This document shows, piece after piece, positions 27,595-39,521 of a stretch of 64,000 bases of DNA. The translations under genes and the position numbers were made by a program. Numbering within the stretch: the stretch's first letter is position 1; each line of letters starts with the position of its first letter. This DNA comes from Gracilibacillus caseinilyticus. Lineage in GTDB: Bacteria > Bacillota > Bacilli > Bacillales > Amphibacillaceae. The stretch covers positions 4,092,001 through 4,156,000 of the forward strand of contig NZ_CP095072.1 of the NCBI RefSeq assembly GCF_022919115.1. Reading direction: 5' to 3'. The notes beneath the pieces are model-generated. The model was given only the letters and a program-made list of their open reading frames with translations, searched no databases and was not told the origin of the DNA.

Positions 27595-30450
27595 TTATTT
27601 TCCAATCATTGCTTCCATTCTTGCTTTATCTCTTTCAAGGACAGGTTTTAAATATCTTCCTGTATGAGATTCTTCGACTTCGGCGACTTCTTCCGGTGTG
27701 CCTGTAGCTACAATGGTACCGCCACCGTCACCACCCTCTGGACCGAGATCGATAATATAATCGGACGCTTTAATCACATCAAGATTATGTTCGATGATGA
27801 TCACCGTATCACCATTATCGACAAGGCGCTCAATTACCGTCAACAAGCGAGAAATATCATCGATATGGAGACCGGTTGTTGGTTCATCCAGAATATAGAG
27901 TGATTTTCCGTTTGAACGGCGGTGTAATTCACTCGCCAATTTGACACGCTGTGCTTCCCCACCAGATAAGGTGGTCGCCGGCTGACCTAAACGCACATAG
28001 CCAAGCCCGACATCATAAATTGTTTCCAGCTTACGTTTTATTTTAGGAATGTTTTCGAAAAAGGACAGTGCCTCCTCAATCGTCATATCCAGGACATCCG
28101 CAATGTTTTTCCCTTTATATTTGACATCCAGTGTCTCACGATTATACCGTTTGCCTTCACAGACTTCACACGGTACATAGACGTCCGGCAGGAAATGCAT
28201 TTCAATTTTAATAATACCATCGCCACGGCATGCCTCACAGCGTCCACCTTTTACATTGAAGCTGAAACGGCCTTTTTTATAGCCTCGGATTTTTGCCTCA
28301 TTAGTTTGGGCAAATACATCTCGAATATCGTCAAAAGCTCCCGTATAAGTAGCCGGATTGGAACGTGGTGTTCTACCGATTGGTGACTGGTCAATGTCAA
28401 TTACTTTTTCTAGATATTCGATTCCGTTAATTTTTTCATGCTTACCAGGTTTTTGCTTAGCACGATGTAAATGAACGGATAAGCTTTTGTGTAAAATTTC
28501 ATTGATTAATGAACTCTTACCAGATCCGGATACGCCAGTGATTGCTGAGAAAATGCCAATAGGAATTTTTACATCAACGTTTTTTAAGTTATTCTCCTTG
28601 GCACCAATGATTTCCAAATAACGATTATCAGGCTTAGAGCGTTTAGCAGGTACAGGGATAAATTTCTCGCCAGATAAATACTGACCAGTTAAAGATCTCT
28701 TCTTTTTCATGACCTGTTTTGGTGTACCTTGAGCGACTACTTCCCCACCGTGTTCACCAGCTCCTGGGCCGATATCGATCAAATAGTCAGCGGCAAGCAT
28801 TGTATCTTCATCATGCTCGACTACAATTAACGTATTTCCGAGATCACGCATTCGTTCTAACGTCTGTATCAAACGATCGTTATCGCGTTGGTGCAGACCG
28901 ATCGATGGCTCATCCAATACATAAAGAACGCCTGTCAATGCCGAACCGATCTGAGTTGCCAGCCGAATTCGTTGCGCCTCGCCACCAGATAATGTCCCTG
29001 CCGCTCTTGATAACGTTAAGTAGTCCAACCCAACATTCTTAAGAAAAGTAAGGCGATCATCTAATTCATTGACAATCATTTTCGCAATCTGAATCTCTTT
29101 TTCGGACAAATCAAGTGAGGTGAAGAACTGAATGGCTTCGGTTACGGACAATTCCGTCACCTGACCAATATGTAAATCATTTACCTTGACCGCAAGTGCT
29201 TCTTCATTAAGACGATAGCCTTCACAGCTAGGACATGCTTTATTTGCCATATATTTTTCCATTTGTTCACGAATGAAATCAGAAGATGTCTCCCGATAGC
29301 GACGGGCAATATTGTTTAAAACACCTTCAAAATAAATTTCTGTCTCACGAGTCATGCCATAATCATTTTCATAGCGGAAGTAAATTTTTTCTTTTCCACT
29401 TCCATTTAAAATTTTATTCATATCGCGTTTTGCCAGCTTTTTCACCGGAACATCCATATCAATGCCATAATGAGCACAAACACTCTTGAGCATTTGCGGA
29501 TAATATTGTGAGCTGGTTGGTTCCCAAGCAACAATTGCGCCTTGATTTAGTGTTAAATCCTTATTCGGGATTACCAGATCAACATCAACTTCCAGCTGTG
29601 AACCTAAACCATCACATGTTTTACAAGCGCCCCATGGACTGTTAAAGGAAAATAGGCGTGGTTCCAGTTCATCAATGGAAAATCCACAAATCGGACAAGC
29701 GTGGTTTTCACTAAAGAGCAACTCCTCTTCTCCAATGACATCGACAATCACCTTGCCATCGCCTAGCTTTAATGCTGTTTCGATTGAATCAGACAGTCGA
29801 CCGGTGATACCTTCTTTCACCACTATCCTGTCAATGACTACTTCGATTGAATGATTTTTGTTCTTGTCGAGCTCAATGTCATCACTTATTTCTCGCATCT
29901 CACCGTCCACTCGCAGGCGAATGTACCCTTCTTTCTGGAGATCTTCCAAAACTTTAGCGTGGGTTCCTTTTCGTCCGGAAACAACTGGTGCGAGGATTTG
30001 TAATTTCGTCCGCTCCGGATAGGCGAGAATTCGATCCACCATTTGTTCTACGGTTTGTGACGTGATTTCCTCCCCATGAATCGGACAGATAGGATGCCCA
30101 ATCCGAGCAAAAAGCAAACGCATATAATCGTAAATTTCCGTTACCGTTCCTACTGTAGAGCGCGGATTTCTGCTTGTCGTTTTCTGATCGATTGAAATGG
30201 CTGGTGATAACCCCTCAATAGAATCAACATCTGGTTTGTCCATTTGTCCTAAAAACTGACGAGCATAAGCGGAAAGTGACTCGACATATCGTCTTTGCCC
30301 TTCCGCATAGATCGTATCAAAAGCTAGCGATGACTTACCGGAACCAGATAAACCAGTTAACACTACCAGTCTATCTTTAGGTATATCAATCGAAATGTTT
30401 TTTAAATTATGAGCACGTGCTCCTTTTATTGAAATCGATTTTTTCGCCAT
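27595..30450 (-). CDS. uvrA: Excinuclease ABC subunit A
   Basis: DNA-damage recognition ATPase of nucleotide excision repair. The 951-residue protein has two ABC ATPase modules: P-loops [13 protein letters not shown] near 34 and [10 protein letters not shown] near 646, with signatures LSGGEAQRI near 492 and LSGGEAQRV near 834. Zinc fingers are [28 protein letters not shown] near 256 (Cys pairs only quoted here as CPIC/CKTC) and [14 protein letters not shown] near 743. ATG 30450 follows AGAAGGGTG; a GTG overlapping the uvrB stop codon is a weaker alternative. Five bases separate it from uvrB. Confidence 0.97.
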   Translation of the reverse strand: MAKKSISIKGARAHNLKNISIDIPKDRLVVLTGLSGSGKSSLAFDTIYAEGQRRYVESLSAYARQFLGQMDKPDVDSIEGLSPAISIDQKTTSRNPRSTVGTVTEIYDYMRLLFARIGHPICPIHGEEITSQTVEQMVDRILAYPERTKLQILAPVVSGRKGTHAKVLEDLQKEGYIRLRVDGEMREISDDIELDKNKNHSIEVVIDRIVVKEGITGRLSDSIETALKLGDGKVIVDVIGEEELLFSENHACPICGFSIDELEPRLFSFNSPWGACKTCDGLGSQLEVDVDLVIPNKDLTLNQGAIVAWEPTSSQYYPQMLKSVCAHYGIDMDVPVKKLAKRDMNKILNGSGKEKIYFRYENDYGMTRETEIYFEGVLNNIARRYRETSSDFIREQMEKYMANKACPSCEGYRLNEEALAVKVNDLHIGQVTELSVTEAIQFFTSLDLSEKEIQIAKMIVNELDDRLTFLKNVGLDYLTLSRAAGTLSGGEAQRIRLATQIGSALTGVLYVLDEPSIGLHQRDNDRLIQTLERMRDLGNTLIVVEHDEDTMLAADYLIDIGPGAGEHGGEVVAQGTPKQVMKKKRSLTGQYLSGEKFIPVPAKRSKPDNRYLEIIGAKENNLKNVDVKIPIGIFSAITGVSGSGKSSLINEILHKSLSVHLHRAKQKPGKHEKINGIEYLEKVIDIDQSPIGRTPRSNPATYTGAFDDIRDVFAQTNEAKIRGYKKGRFSFNVKGGRCEACRGDGIIKIEMHFLPDVYVPCEVCEGKRYNRETLDVKYKGKNIADVLDMTIEEALSFFENIPKIKRKLETIYDVGLGYVRLGQPATTLSGGEAQRVKLASELHRRSNGKSLYILDEPTTGLHIDDISRLLTVIERLVDNGDTVIIIEHNLDVIKASDYIIDLGPEGGDGGGTIVATGTPEEVAEVEESHTGRYLKPVLERDKARMEAMIGK

Positions 30451-30455
30451 TATAT

Positions 30456-32444
30456 TCACCCTTCTGCTTTCAATTCTAATACTGCATCACGAAGCTCTGC
30501 CGCGCGCTCGAAGTCGAGATCACGTGCTGCCTGCTTCATTTCTTGTTCCATTTTTTCGATTAGTGATTGTCTTTCTTTCTTCGTCATTTTGCTGACTTCT
30601 TTTGCTTTTTCGTTATATTGCTCCTTGTCTTCAGCCGCAATCGTTGCGCGGATGACATCACGGACCCCTTTATTGATAGTTTGCGGCGTGATGCCGTGTT
30701 CTTCGTTATATGCTTGCTGCTTTTCACGACGTCGGTAGGTTTCTTCAATTGCGCGTTTCATGGAATCAGTTTCTTTATCTGCATACATGATTACTCTACC
30801 ATTTTCATTACGCGCTGCCCTACCCATCGTTTGAATGAGAGAGCGTTCGGAGCGGAGGAAACCTTCTTTATCTGCATCTAAAATAGTCACAAGGGATACC
30901 TCTGGAATATCTAATCCTTCACGTAATAAGTTAATACCGACCAGCACATCATACTTACCGACACGCAAGTCACGAATCACTTCAATACGTTCCAGCGTTT
31001 TAATCTCAGAGTGTAAGTAAGCAACTTTTAATCCGACTTCTTTTAAATAATCGGTTAAATCTTCAGACATTTTTTTCGTCAAAGTCGTCACTAATACACG
31101 TTCATTTCTTTCAACACGTTTATTGATTTCTCCGATTAAATCATCTACCTGCCCATCGATTGGACGAATATCGACTTCCGGATCCAATAATCCAGTTGGA
31201 CGAATAATTTGTTCTGTCATGACCGGTGTATGTTCGAGCTCATATGGACCTGGAGTGGCTGAGACATATATTAACTGATTGGCTTTTTGTTCAAATTCAC
31301 CGAAGGTCAACGGACGGTTATCCATTGCAGATGGTAAACGAAAACCATGATCAACCAGCACTTTCTTCCGAGCCTGGTCTCCATTATACATACCACGAAT
31401 TTGCGGTAACGTAACATGGGACTCATCGATGACGATTAACGAATCATCAGGAAAGTAGTCTATTAATGTATAAGGAGTAGAACCTGCTTCTCTTAAGGAA
31501 AGATGTCGTGAATAATTCTCAATGCCAGAACAAAAGCCCATCTCTTCCATCATCTCGAGGTCATAATTGGTGCGCTGTTCTAATCGCTGTGCTTCTAGCA
31601 ATTTGTCCTCTTCACGAAATTTAGCAAGCTGCTCATTTAATTCCTGTTTAATATTTTCCATCGCGACTTTTAATTTTTCTTCTCGCGTGACGAAGTGAGA
31701 AGCTGGGAATATCGCTATATGTTCTCGATCGCCGAGTATTTCACCTGTCAAGGCATCGACTTCGCGAATTCGATCGATTTCATCACCAAAAAATTCAATG
31801 CGCACACAATGTTCTTCCCTTGATGCTGGGATTATTTCTACCGAATCTCCCCGAACACGAAAGGTACCGCGCTGAAAGTCAATATCATTACGAGCATACT
31901 GAATATCCACTAATGCTCTTAATAATTCATCCCGATCTTTTTCCATACCAACACGCAAGGATAAAACCTGACTGCTATATTCCTCTGGTGAACCCAAGCC
32001 GTAAATGCACGAAACACTGGCAACGACCAGGACATCATTTCGTTCAAACAAGGCAGAGGTTGCAGAGTGTCGAAGTTTATCAATTTCATCATTGACACTA
32101 GCGTCCTTTTCAATAAATGTATCTGTCGACGGCACATACGCTTCTGGCTGATAATAATCATAATAACTGACAAAATACTCTACTGCGTTCTTAGGAAAGA
32201 ATTCTTTAAATTCACTGTACAACTGACCGGCAAGTGTTTTGTTATGGGCAATAACAAGCGTAGGCCGGTTAATTTCTTTCACGACATTACTAACCGTAAA
32301 CGTCTTACCTGTACCTGTTGCACCAAGCAATGTCTGGTGACGTTTGTTCTTCTCGACACCTTCTACGAGTTCTTTAATGGCGCGGGGCTGATCCCCTTGC
32401 GGCTCATAAGGTGCCTGTAAATCAAATGTATGTTGATCCACCAT
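30456..32444 (-). CDS. uvrB: Excinuclease ABC subunit B
   Basis: Helicase-like subunit that verifies damage and recruits UvrC. The 662-residue protein has Walker A GATGTGKT near 41, the beta-hairpin [12 protein letters not shown] near 93, helicase motif [11 protein letters not shown] near 340, motif [11 protein letters not shown] near 540 and a C-terminal UVR domain ([22 protein letters not shown], partly quoted). ATG 32444 follows ACGGAGG. It heads the uvrB-uvrA operon. Confidence 0.97.
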   Translation of the reverse strand: MVDQHTFDLQAPYEPQGDQPRAIKELVEGVEKNKRHQTLLGATGTGKTFTVSNVVKEINRPTLVIAHNKTLAGQLYSEFKEFFPKNAVEYFVSYYDYYQPEAYVPSTDTFIEKDASVNDEIDKLRHSATSALFERNDVLVVASVSCIYGLGSPEEYSSQVLSLRVGMEKDRDELLRALVDIQYARNDIDFQRGTFRVRGDSVEIIPASREEHCVRIEFFGDEIDRIREVDALTGEILGDREHIAIFPASHFVTREEKLKVAMENIKQELNEQLAKFREEDKLLEAQRLEQRTNYDLEMMEEMGFCSGIENYSRHLSLREAGSTPYTLIDYFPDDSLIVIDESHVTLPQIRGMYNGDQARKKVLVDHGFRLPSAMDNRPLTFGEFEQKANQLIYVSATPGPYELEHTPVMTEQIIRPTGLLDPEVDIRPIDGQVDDLIGEINKRVERNERVLVTTLTKKMSEDLTDYLKEVGLKVAYLHSEIKTLERIEVIRDLRVGKYDVLVGINLLREGLDIPEVSLVTILDADKEGFLRSERSLIQTMGRAARNENGRVIMYADKETDSMKRAIEETYRRREKQQAYNEEHGITPQTINKGVRDVIRATIAAEDKEQYNEKAKEVSKMTKKERQSLIEKMEQEMKQAARDLDFERAAELRDAVLELKAEG

Positions 32445-32696
32445 ATTACCTCCGTTCTCTTTATCTATCTATTAGTATACACGATCACTCACAAAAAAGC
32501 GAACAAATATTCGTTTGGGTTTTATTGGTTTCATTTTCATTATAACCAATGGTGTGGGGATGATAAAAAGATATGATATGAAATAACTAAAATAATCGAA
32601 TTGTTCATTGCTTCGCGTAGTTGCAAAGCGAATTATCATTAGAACAGATATGAATCTCATGAAAACTGCTCTTCACTATCTAAATGAAGTATATAA

Positions 32697-33092
32697 GCTT
32701 CTGATAATACGGATTTAGTCAACTAGCATAGAGGTAATTTTGAAATATTTTTAGTGGTATGATACCGCTCCGGTCAACCACTTCGCGTCCTGCGGGAGTC
32801 TACGTGGTTGGCCTAGGCTAATGTATTCTACAACTGGTGCATGATATAGTATGTTGATTGGTATCCTCATGATCGTCCATACTGTCTAAAGGAATAATGC
32901 ATAGCACTGCTGCTACTTCCTGTAACAATGTGTCTACAAGTATCGCTTCGAAGTGATCTTTCTCGGTCACAAGGCGGCAAAGAAGCAGACAAGTCGTAGC
33001 CTAGCTGAAGCCATTCCCCACAGGACGCGGAGCATTGCTTAGCATATACTAAATACAACATAAATATATCGCAAGTGTTTACCGTATTATGA
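32697..33092. repeat. Palindromic repeat, diverged copy upstream of uvrB
   Basis: The left end CTGATAATACGGATTTAGTC, module 1 CCGGTCAACCACTTCGCGTCC against GTCTACGTGGTTGGCC (palindromic), the segment AAGTATCGCTTCGAAGTG and CCACAGGACGCGGAGCATTG are shared with the other copies. The right end is reduced to GTATTATGAAAAGCC. It fills most of the 700-base gap between uvrB and prfC; nothing else is seen there. Confidence 0.7.
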
Positions 33093-33140
33093 AAAGCCTA
33101 TTTTTCAAATATTTAAGTAAAAGCACCTGCATTATCCATG

Positions 33141-33171
33141 AAAAAGCCATAGCTATTGTTAGCTATGGCTT
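33141..33171 (-). terminator. prfC terminator
   Basis: AAGCCATAGCTA hairpin with a TTTTTC tail on the minus strand, overlapping the last codons of prfC. Confidence 0.85.
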
Positions 33172-34742
33172 GTTTGGTCGTATTGGTTTACTTCAAATAA
33201 ATCGATTAGTTCGATTTCCGGATGTTTGTCGACAAACCAGCGTAATGCGAAATCATTTTTGAATAAGACAAGAAAGTCCTCTTCGCGATCTTTCACCAAC
33301 AAGTTCCGCTCATCAAATAATTTTGGATCGACTTGATCCTTCTTGAGCCAGCGCGGAATACGATCTCCAATTGATTCAAGCATGACTTCCACATTGTACT
33401 CGTTCTTCATACGATGCTGGAATACTTCATACTGGAGCTGACCTACGGCACCAATGATCATCGAATCGGTTGGATAGCCACGGAATAGCTGGATTGCACC
33501 TTCCTGCACAAGCTGTTCAATCCCTTTACGGAACTGCTTTGCTTTCATTACGTTTTTGGCAGTTACGCGCTGGAACATTTCTGGTGGGAACTGAGGTAAC
33601 TCATCATATTGAAAAACATTTTTCCCTTCCAGTAAAGTATCCCCTATTCGATAGGAGCCTGGATCATAAACACCAATGATGTCACCAGCGTATGCTTCTT
33701 GTACTGTATCACGGGAAGAAGCGACGAATTGTTGCGTCTGCCCAAGTCGAATGCTCTTGCCAGTTCGAGCTAACGTCACGTTCATACCCCGCTCAAACTT
33801 ACCGGAACATACTCGCAAAAATGCAATTCGGTCACGGTGCTGCGGATTCATGTTCGCCTGAATTTTGAAAATGAATCCGGAGAAATCGGGATAATCAGGG
33901 CTGATGACTTCCTCGGTCGTACGGCGTGGTCCTGGTGCAGGAGCTAACTCGATAAAAGTATCAAAAAAGGTCTGTACACCAAAGGGTGCCAAGGCACTAC
34001 CAAAGAACACCGGCGTTTGTTCTCCTTCTAATACACGATCGATAGAGAACTGATCACCTGCTTCATCTAATAGTTCTAATTCATCGACAGTTTCCTGATA
34101 AGTAGGATGCTGGGCGATTTCGTCCTGATCCATTTCTGACATTGGAATATACGACTCTTCCTCATTACCATTAAATTTAATAAATTGGTCTTGGTAACGG
34201 TCCAGAATCCCTAAAAATCGTTTTCCCATACCAACCGGCCAGTTCATTGGATACGTTTCAATATTTAACACTTCTTCAATCTGGTCTAACAATTCCAGTG
34301 GTTCACGTCCCTCGCGGTCAAGCTTATTAATGAAAGTAAAAATCGGAATACCACGCATTTTACAAACTTTGAACAGCTTAATCGTTTGTGCTTCGATACC
34401 CTTTGTCGCATCAATAATCATGACAACACTGTCAACCGCTGTCAGCGTCCGGTACGTATCCTCACTGAAATCTTCGTGTCCAGGAGTATCAAGGATATTG
34501 ACCTTGTGCCCTTTATATTCAAAATTCATCACACTGGATGTTACAGAAATCCCACGTTGCTTTTCAATTTCCATCCAGTCCGATGTTGCAAATTTTCCCG
34601 ACTTTTTCCCTTTAACCGTACCTGCCGACCGAATCAAATTACCGAACAATAACAATTTTTCAGTCATCGTTGTTTTACCGGCATCCGGGTGTGAAATGAT
34701 CGCAAATGTCTTTCTTTTTTTCACTTCTTCTTGTAATCCCAT
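33159..34742 (-). CDS. prfC: Peptide chain release factor 3
   Basis: Translational GTPase that recycles RF1/RF2 from the ribosome. The 527-residue protein has G1 SHPDAGKTT at 18-26, G2 QRGISVT near 68, G3 DTPGHEDF near 91, G4 INKLD near 145, and a long C-terminal RF3 domain. The [13 protein letters not shown] motif separates RF3 from EF-G. It is monocistronic and diverges from the helicase gene. B. subtilis itself lacks RF3, so the gene distinguishes this organism from that species. Confidence 0.95.
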   Translation of the reverse strand: MGLQEEVKKRKTFAIISHPDAGKTTMTEKLLLFGNLIRSAGTVKGKKSGKFATSDWMEIEKQRGISVTSSVMNFEYKGHKVNILDTPGHEDFSEDTYRTLTAVDSVVMIIDATKGIEAQTIKLFKVCKMRGIPIFTFINKLDREGREPLELLDQIEEVLNIETYPMNWPVGMGKRFLGILDRYQDQFIKFNGNEEESYIPMSEMDQDEIAQHPTYQETVDELELLDEAGDQFSIDRVLEGEQTPVFFGSALAPFGVQTFFDTFIELAPAPGPRRTTEEVISPDYPDFSGFIFKIQANMNPQHRDRIAFLRVCSGKFERGMNVTLARTGKSIRLGQTQQFVASSRDTVQEAYAGDIIGVYDPGSYRIGDTLLEGKNVFQYDELPQFPPEMFQRVTAKNVMKAKQFRKGIEQLVQEGAIQLFRGYPTDSMIIGAVGQLQYEVFQHRMKNEYNVEVMLESIGDRIPRWLKKDQVDPKLFDERNLLVKDREEDFLVLFKNDFALRWFVDKHPEIELIDLFEVNQYDQTSHS

Positions 34743-34830
34743 GTTTGTACCCTACTTTCTTATTTACCTAGCCTTAACTTCTCCTATTTTAACACTTCTC
34801 AAACAAGGTGAAAATAAAAATATCATCGGG

Positions 34831-34859
34831 ATGGCATCCGTCTCAGAATCTGCTATAAT
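34831..34859 (+). promoter_or_regulatory. Extended -10 promoter of the SNF2 helicase gene
   Basis: ATGGCA (34831-34836), 17-base spacer, TATAAT (34854-34859) with an upstream TGC extended -10. Transcription would begin near 34866, which rules out the ATG codons at 34863-34868 as starts. Confidence 0.7.
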
Positions 34860-34895
34860 ATAATGATGGATTCTTTGTATAAGGATGGGATCAAG

Positions 34896-37800
34896 TTGCA
34901 GCAAATTCAAATGACGGAACAATCGATTCGTCAGCTAACTGGCGAACGCTTTTACAATAGAGGATATCAATACTACCAAAACGGCAAGGTATATGGCCTC
35001 TCCTATAATCCACAGACTAATTCTTGGCGTGGACTTGTTAAAGGGACCAAGATTTATACAATACGCATATATTTCACAGAAGATATGAAGATTGACACCA
35101 CTTGTAATTGCCCAGCATTCGAAACGCATGATTCATGTAAACATGTGGCAGCTGTCTTGCTGGCCATTACGCAGGATGCTCAGTCGAACAAAAGACGCTA
35201 TGCAGTTGATCGCCGTGCGCAAGAGGCACCTTCGCAGGATACCGATCTGTTTGCGAAGCAATTACTTCATACGTTCCGTAATAAACAGGATGACATAGAG
35301 ACACCTTTACAGGTGAAAACAGAATTTGTTTTGTCACTGATAAAAACGAATAAAAATTCACAGTATGCATTGAGTATAGAAGTAAAAGTAGGAGATAAAC
35401 GACCATATGTGGTTCGTGATATCCGCAATTTCTTAAAAGCAATGACTGGCGGGGAAACTTACCGAGTCAATCAAAGCTATACGTATTACCCCTATACTCA
35501 TTACTTTAACTCCAAGGACCAAAAAATGACCGAAATGCTCTTAACCTGTTATGAGCAGGAGCGACTGTTTGGAAATAGTTATGTCATAAAACTGGAGAAT
35601 CCTAGAAGTATCTATGTGCCACCCAGCCTGGTAGATTCACTGCTCGAATTGTTAGTGGATATCAATTACACATTCCGGTTAGATACAAATAAAGAATTTA
35701 GCGATATTAAAAAAGGAAATATTGAAGAACAACTAACGTTCCAATTAGATTACCAGGCAACAAACAGCTATACGCTGGAAATGAACGATTTGTCTGAGTT
35801 TTATTTTCTTAACAGTTATCGCTACTTAATTCGTGATAATTATTTTTACAAATTAACGTACAACCAAAAAGCAATATTGGAAAAGTTGTTCCGGATCATG
35901 CCTTTTCAGAACAAAAAAAAGCAGAACATCTCTGCTGACGAAATGAACGGTTTTGTCAAAAATGTTATGCCGCAATTCGAGCAGATTGGTTCATTACAAA
36001 TGACAGAGCGGATGGAACAGCAAATCAATACGACACCTTTGCATCCCAAAGTTTATATTGATGAAATAGACGGTGCATTGAAAGCAGAGGTGGAATACCA
36101 CTATGGCGAGGAACAGTTTACTCCTTTTTCTGAACAGTCTGTTGCTAAAACCATTGTAAAAAGGGAAACAGCAAAGGAACAGCAGATTATTCAGCAGCTG
36201 CGCGACGAAGCATTTATGGAGATGAACCATGCTTATTATTTATTTAATGACGATGCAATCTACTCGTTTCTGCATGAAGGTGTGCATGAATTAGAGCAAA
36301 GCGCCAATGTGTATCTCTCCTATGCTGTGAAACAAATGATCGATGGCGTAGATAAGATTACACTGCAATCACAGGTTGATTATCGACCGACTGAAGGGAT
36401 GCTGGACATCGCTTTTGACATGGAGGGTATTTCAGATGAGCATGTCGCTAATATACTCCAGGCGTTAATCGAAAAAAAACGCTACTATCGTATACCGAAT
36501 GGTGCCCTGATTCATTTGGAGCGTGACGATTTCAACTCGTTTCAACGATTACAACAATCCTTGCAATTGTCACAGAAACAAATGGAAAATGGCAGAGTAT
36601 CGATTCCGGCAGCCCGCAGTTTTCAGGTAGAAGATGCCTTAAACAAGACAGATCATCGGTACAGTGCATCATTCCAGCAAATGTTGGAGCAACTGAAACA
36701 TCCGGAAATGCTGGAATTCGAACTGCCTGCATCACTTCAAGCCGAAATGCGGGATTATCAGGTTACCGGTTTTCAATGGATGAAGGCACTCTCACACTAT
36801 CACTTAGGTGGGATACTAGCTGATGACATGGGGCTTGGAAAGACATTGCAAACAATCAGTTATATGCTTTCTGAGGCAGAAAAACAACAAGGAAACTATC
36901 AAGCGTTAGTTATTGCACCTGCATCGCTTTTATATAACTGGAAAAAAGAAATTGAAAAATTTGCACCGACTTTATCAGCTGGTGTAATCATCGGCCCTAA
37001 ACAAGAGCGTCGTCAGTTGCTGGAGCGTTTCCAGGATACCAATATTCTGATTACCTCATATCCTACGTTAAGAAAAGATCAGGACTTATATGAAGAGCAT
37101 TTGTTTGACTGCATCGTATTGGATGAGTCACAGGCAATCAAAAATCATTTAACATTAACAGCTAAATCTGTCCGTTCTCTTCAGGCAAAACAATTTTTTG
37201 CCTTGAGCGGAACGCCAATTGAAAATGCTCTCGAAGAACTATGGTCGATTTTTTACACGATTTCCCCTGGTCTATTTGGTAGCAAAAAAGTGTTTAGTAA
37301 TCTGGATACGAACTATATTTCGAAAATTACCAGACCGTTTATTTTGCGACGTGTGAAAAAGGATGTACTGGACGAATTACCGGATAAAATCGAATCGGTA
37401 CAGTACTCAGAGCTGACGAAGGATCAAAAAGAAGTTTATCTTGGCTATTTACAGCGAATCCAAAACGAGTTGGATGAGACGATTGAAACGAAAGGATTTG
37501 ACCGTGGTAAACTGCAAATTCTCGCAGGCTTAACACGCTTGCGCCAGATTTGTTGTCATCCGAGTTTGTTCTTGGAAAATTATCAAGGACAATCCGGTAA
37601 ATTGGATCAGTTAATGGAACGAACTGCGGAGCTTGAAGCCAACGGAAAACGCACGTTGATCTTTTCGCAATTTTCCAGCATGCTGGAAATCATTCGCGAT
37701 ACACTACAAGCAAATGGCCACGACGTCTTTTATCTGGATGGGTCAACACCATCTGATCAGCGCATGAAGATGGTAGAAGCATTTAACGAAGGAGAAAAAA

Positions 37801-38123
37801 GCTTCTTCCTAATATCCCTAAAAGCTGGTGGAACAGGACTCAACTTAACCGGAGCCGATACCGTCATATTATATGATCTCTGGTGGAATCCTGCGGTCGA
37901 AGAACAAGCAGCAGGAAGAGCGCACCGTATCGGTCAGAAAAATGTTGTTCAAGTGATCCGTTTTATTACGGAAGGTACGATTGAAGAGAAAATTTATCAC
38001 TTACAACAACAAAAACGCGAATTAGTCGATCAAATCATCCAGCCAGGTGAAACATTATTATCCAAATTATCGGAAGATGAAATTCGGGAACTATTACAAT
38101 TCAACGAAAAACAAGAGAGCTGA
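34896..38123 (+). CDS. SWIM zinc finger / SNF2-family DNA helicase
   Basis: A protein of about 1075 residues. N-terminal SWIM zinc finger CNCPAFETHDSCKHVAA (CxCxnCxH) lies near residue 68. A middle region is typical of bacterial SNF2-associated domains. The Swi2/Snf2 ATPase near 625-1060 has DDMGLGKTLQT, the DESQ box, SGTPIEN and motif VI AAGRAHRIGQ. Such proteins move along double-stranded DNA and are linked to transcription recycling or repair. The start is placed at TTG 34896, six bases after AAGGATGGG; the promoter at 34854-34859 excludes the first ATG codons. ATG 34911 is an alternative. It is convergent with minJ over a shared terminator. Confidence 0.88.
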   Translation: MQQIQMTEQSIRQLTGERFYNRGYQYYQNGKVYGLSYNPQTNSWRGLVKGTKIYTIRIYFTEDMKIDTTCNCPAFETHDSCKHVAAVLLAITQDAQSNKRRYAVDRRAQEAPSQDTDLFAKQLLHTFRNKQDDIETPLQVKTEFVLSLIKTNKNSQYALSIEVKVGDKRPYVVRDIRNFLKAMTGGETYRVNQSYTYYPYTHYFNSKDQKMTEMLLTCYEQERLFGNSYVIKLENPRSIYVPPSLVDSLLELLVDINYTFRLDTNKEFSDIKKGNIEEQLTFQLDYQATNSYTLEMNDLSEFYFLNSYRYLIRDNYFYKLTYNQKAILEKLFRIMPFQNKKKQNISADEMNGFVKNVMPQFEQIGSLQMTERMEQQINTTPLHPKVYIDEIDGALKAEVEYHYGEEQFTPFSEQSVAKTIVKRETAKEQQIIQQLRDEAFMEMNHAYYLFNDDAIYSFLHEGVHELEQSANVYLSYAVKQMIDGVDKITLQSQVDYRPTEGMLDIAFDMEGISDEHVANILQALIEKKRYYRIPNGALIHLERDDFNSFQRLQQSLQLSQKQMENGRVSIPAARSFQVEDALNKTDHRYSASFQQMLEQLKHPEMLEFELPASLQAEMRDYQVTGFQWMKALSHYHLGGILADDMGLGKTLQTISYMLSEAEKQQGNYQALVIAPASLLYNWKKEIEKFAPTLSAGVIIGPKQERRQLLERFQDTNILITSYPTLRKDQDLYEEHLFDCIVLDESQAIKNHLTLTAKSVRSLQAKQFFALSGTPIENALEELWSIFYTISPGLFGSKKVFSNLDTNYISKITRPFILRRVKKDVLDELPDKIESVQYSELTKDQKEVYLGYLQRIQNELDETIETKGFDRGKLQILAGLTRLRQICCHPSLFLENYQGQSGKLDQLMERTAELEANGKRTLIFSQFSSMLEIIRDTLQANGHDVFYLDGSTPSDQRMKMVEAFNEGEKSFFLISLKAGGTGLNLTGADTVILYDLWWNPAVEEQAAGRAHRIGQKNVVQVIRFITEGTIEEKIYHLQQQKRELVDQIIQPGETLLSKLSEDEIRELLQFNEKQES

Positions 38124-38148
38124 TGTGATGATCAGCTCTCTTGTTTTA
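38107..38148. terminator. Bidirectional terminator between the SNF2 gene and minJ
   Basis: AAAACAAGAGAGCTGAT paired with ATCAGCTCTCTTGTTTT around a short loop; it overlaps both stop codons. Confidence 0.92.
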
Positions 38149-39325
38149 TAGTTTCTTGATACATATTCGTTTCCTTCACAAATAATATCCCTAGTTTGTG
38201 GTGCTCCCCTTCATATAAAGCCCGTTGCGCAAATCGAAGCTCCCCTTCTAAATCTTTAACACTAAGTTTGCAAAAGGCACGATTGTTGTTAACGGCCTGA
38301 TAAAAATGGTCTTCATTACGAACCACTTGATCATTTACTTTCATAATTTCTTCCCCAGGCTGCAGCCCTAAATCAACTGCAGGACTGTCAGGTAATGTAC
38401 CAAGTACAAATAGTCCTTTATCAGATGGCTGGAAATAAGGACGTTCTTGCTGTTCTTTCGCCCGATAAAGATACTGCACAATTTCTTTACCTATTAATGC
38501 TGCTGCTAAAGCAATCATCGTTAAAAACGGAACGAAATAGCTCCCTGCAGCCAGTAATAAAACCAGTGCTGCTAGTAATGTGATACGTGGAGCAATCCAA
38601 TCTGTTGCTGTTCTTACCAAGCTGGTTTTGACGACATATTCAAAACCGAGCAGGTATGGTACCACAATCAGACCAAACGATTGCTGTCCTATCTCAAATA
38701 CTGGCCACCAATCAACAAAAGATTCTAACGATCCGACTGGAAACAACGCAATAAACGGAATGATAGTCAGTTTCTTGATTCGGTGCTGTCCGATAAATTT
38801 ACCTCTGCCACTTTTGCTTAATTCCGGGAACGTATCATCGGCGTTAATGCGCTTCACATACCAAGCTTCTGCAAAAAGTAAAATAGCAATGATAATCGGG
38901 ATATAAAATAGATTAGTCGTATCTAATTGCTGTAACCATGCTTCCGGTACATAGTCCGAGCCATACCTGTTAAGAACGTACGTGATCATTGCTGTTATTG
39001 CCAGCCCGTGCGCCGCTGACAACACGCTAAAATGATTGGCTAATGATAACACTAGTAAAACTGCTCCTAACAGTAATACGAACGGCAGGGATACGATGAA
39101 TCCCAGTGCAACTGATACGATGGATAACAGCAGTCCTATTATTACTGTGACCGACACACTCTGTCTCACTTCGTAAAAATAAGGATAAACCTTCGCACCA
39201 TGATGCTGACGATCTTTTTTTATTCGCCAATAACCGCTGAGGAAGATTAATAGAAAAAAGAGATACATAAAAGGTTGCATAAACATACGAACAATAGCCA
39301 AGCCAAGTTCCATTATCCAATCCAT
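38132..39325 (-). CDS. minJ: MinJ-like division-site protein (PDZ membrane protein)
   Basis: A 397-residue polytopic membrane protein with about eight hydrophobic segments and a C-terminal PDZ domain (LGTLPDSPAVDLGLQPGEEI near 310, quoted as LPDSPAVDLGL). It has exactly the length of B. subtilis MinJ, which bridges DivIVA and MinD. Its neighbour ctpB is the same as in B. subtilis. ATG 39325 follows GAAGGGG at eight bases; a longer start at 39355 has no ribosome binding site. Confidence 0.87.
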   Translation of the reverse strand: MDWIMELGLAIVRMFMQPFMYLFFLLIFLSGYWRIKKDRQHHGAKVYPYFYEVRQSVSVTVIIGLLLSIVSVALGFIVSLPFVLLLGAVLLVLSLANHFSVLSAAHGLAITAMITYVLNRYGSDYVPEAWLQQLDTTNLFYIPIIIAILLFAEAWYVKRINADDTFPELSKSGRGKFIGQHRIKKLTIIPFIALFPVGSLESFVDWWPVFEIGQQSFGLIVVPYLLGFEYVVKTSLVRTATDWIAPRITLLAALVLLLAAGSYFVPFLTMIALAAALIGKEIVQYLYRAKEQQERPYFQPSDKGLFVLGTLPDSPAVDLGLQPGEEIMKVNDQVVRNEDHFYQAVNNNRAFCKLSVKDLEGELRFAQRALYEGEHHKLGILFVKETNMYQETIKQES

Positions 39326-39521
39326 CCCATCGGCCCCTTCCAAAATCCAAAACATTAATTATGTATAGTATCTCTATTATGCTCAAAAAAAGAAAATTTG
39401 GCTACCCATTTTTTTATTTTAAATATATTTTCCTATTTTTAGCGGGATTACTAGGAGAAAATTTGGTGCTAGAGGATTCTCTATCACTTACTTAACCCCA
39501 GCTATATTAGACGGTTAACAA

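Noticed and set aside
27404-27667. 87-codon plus-strand frame
   Set aside because: It crosses the probable intron remnant, the uvrA terminator and the 3' end of uvrA antisense, so it is not coding.
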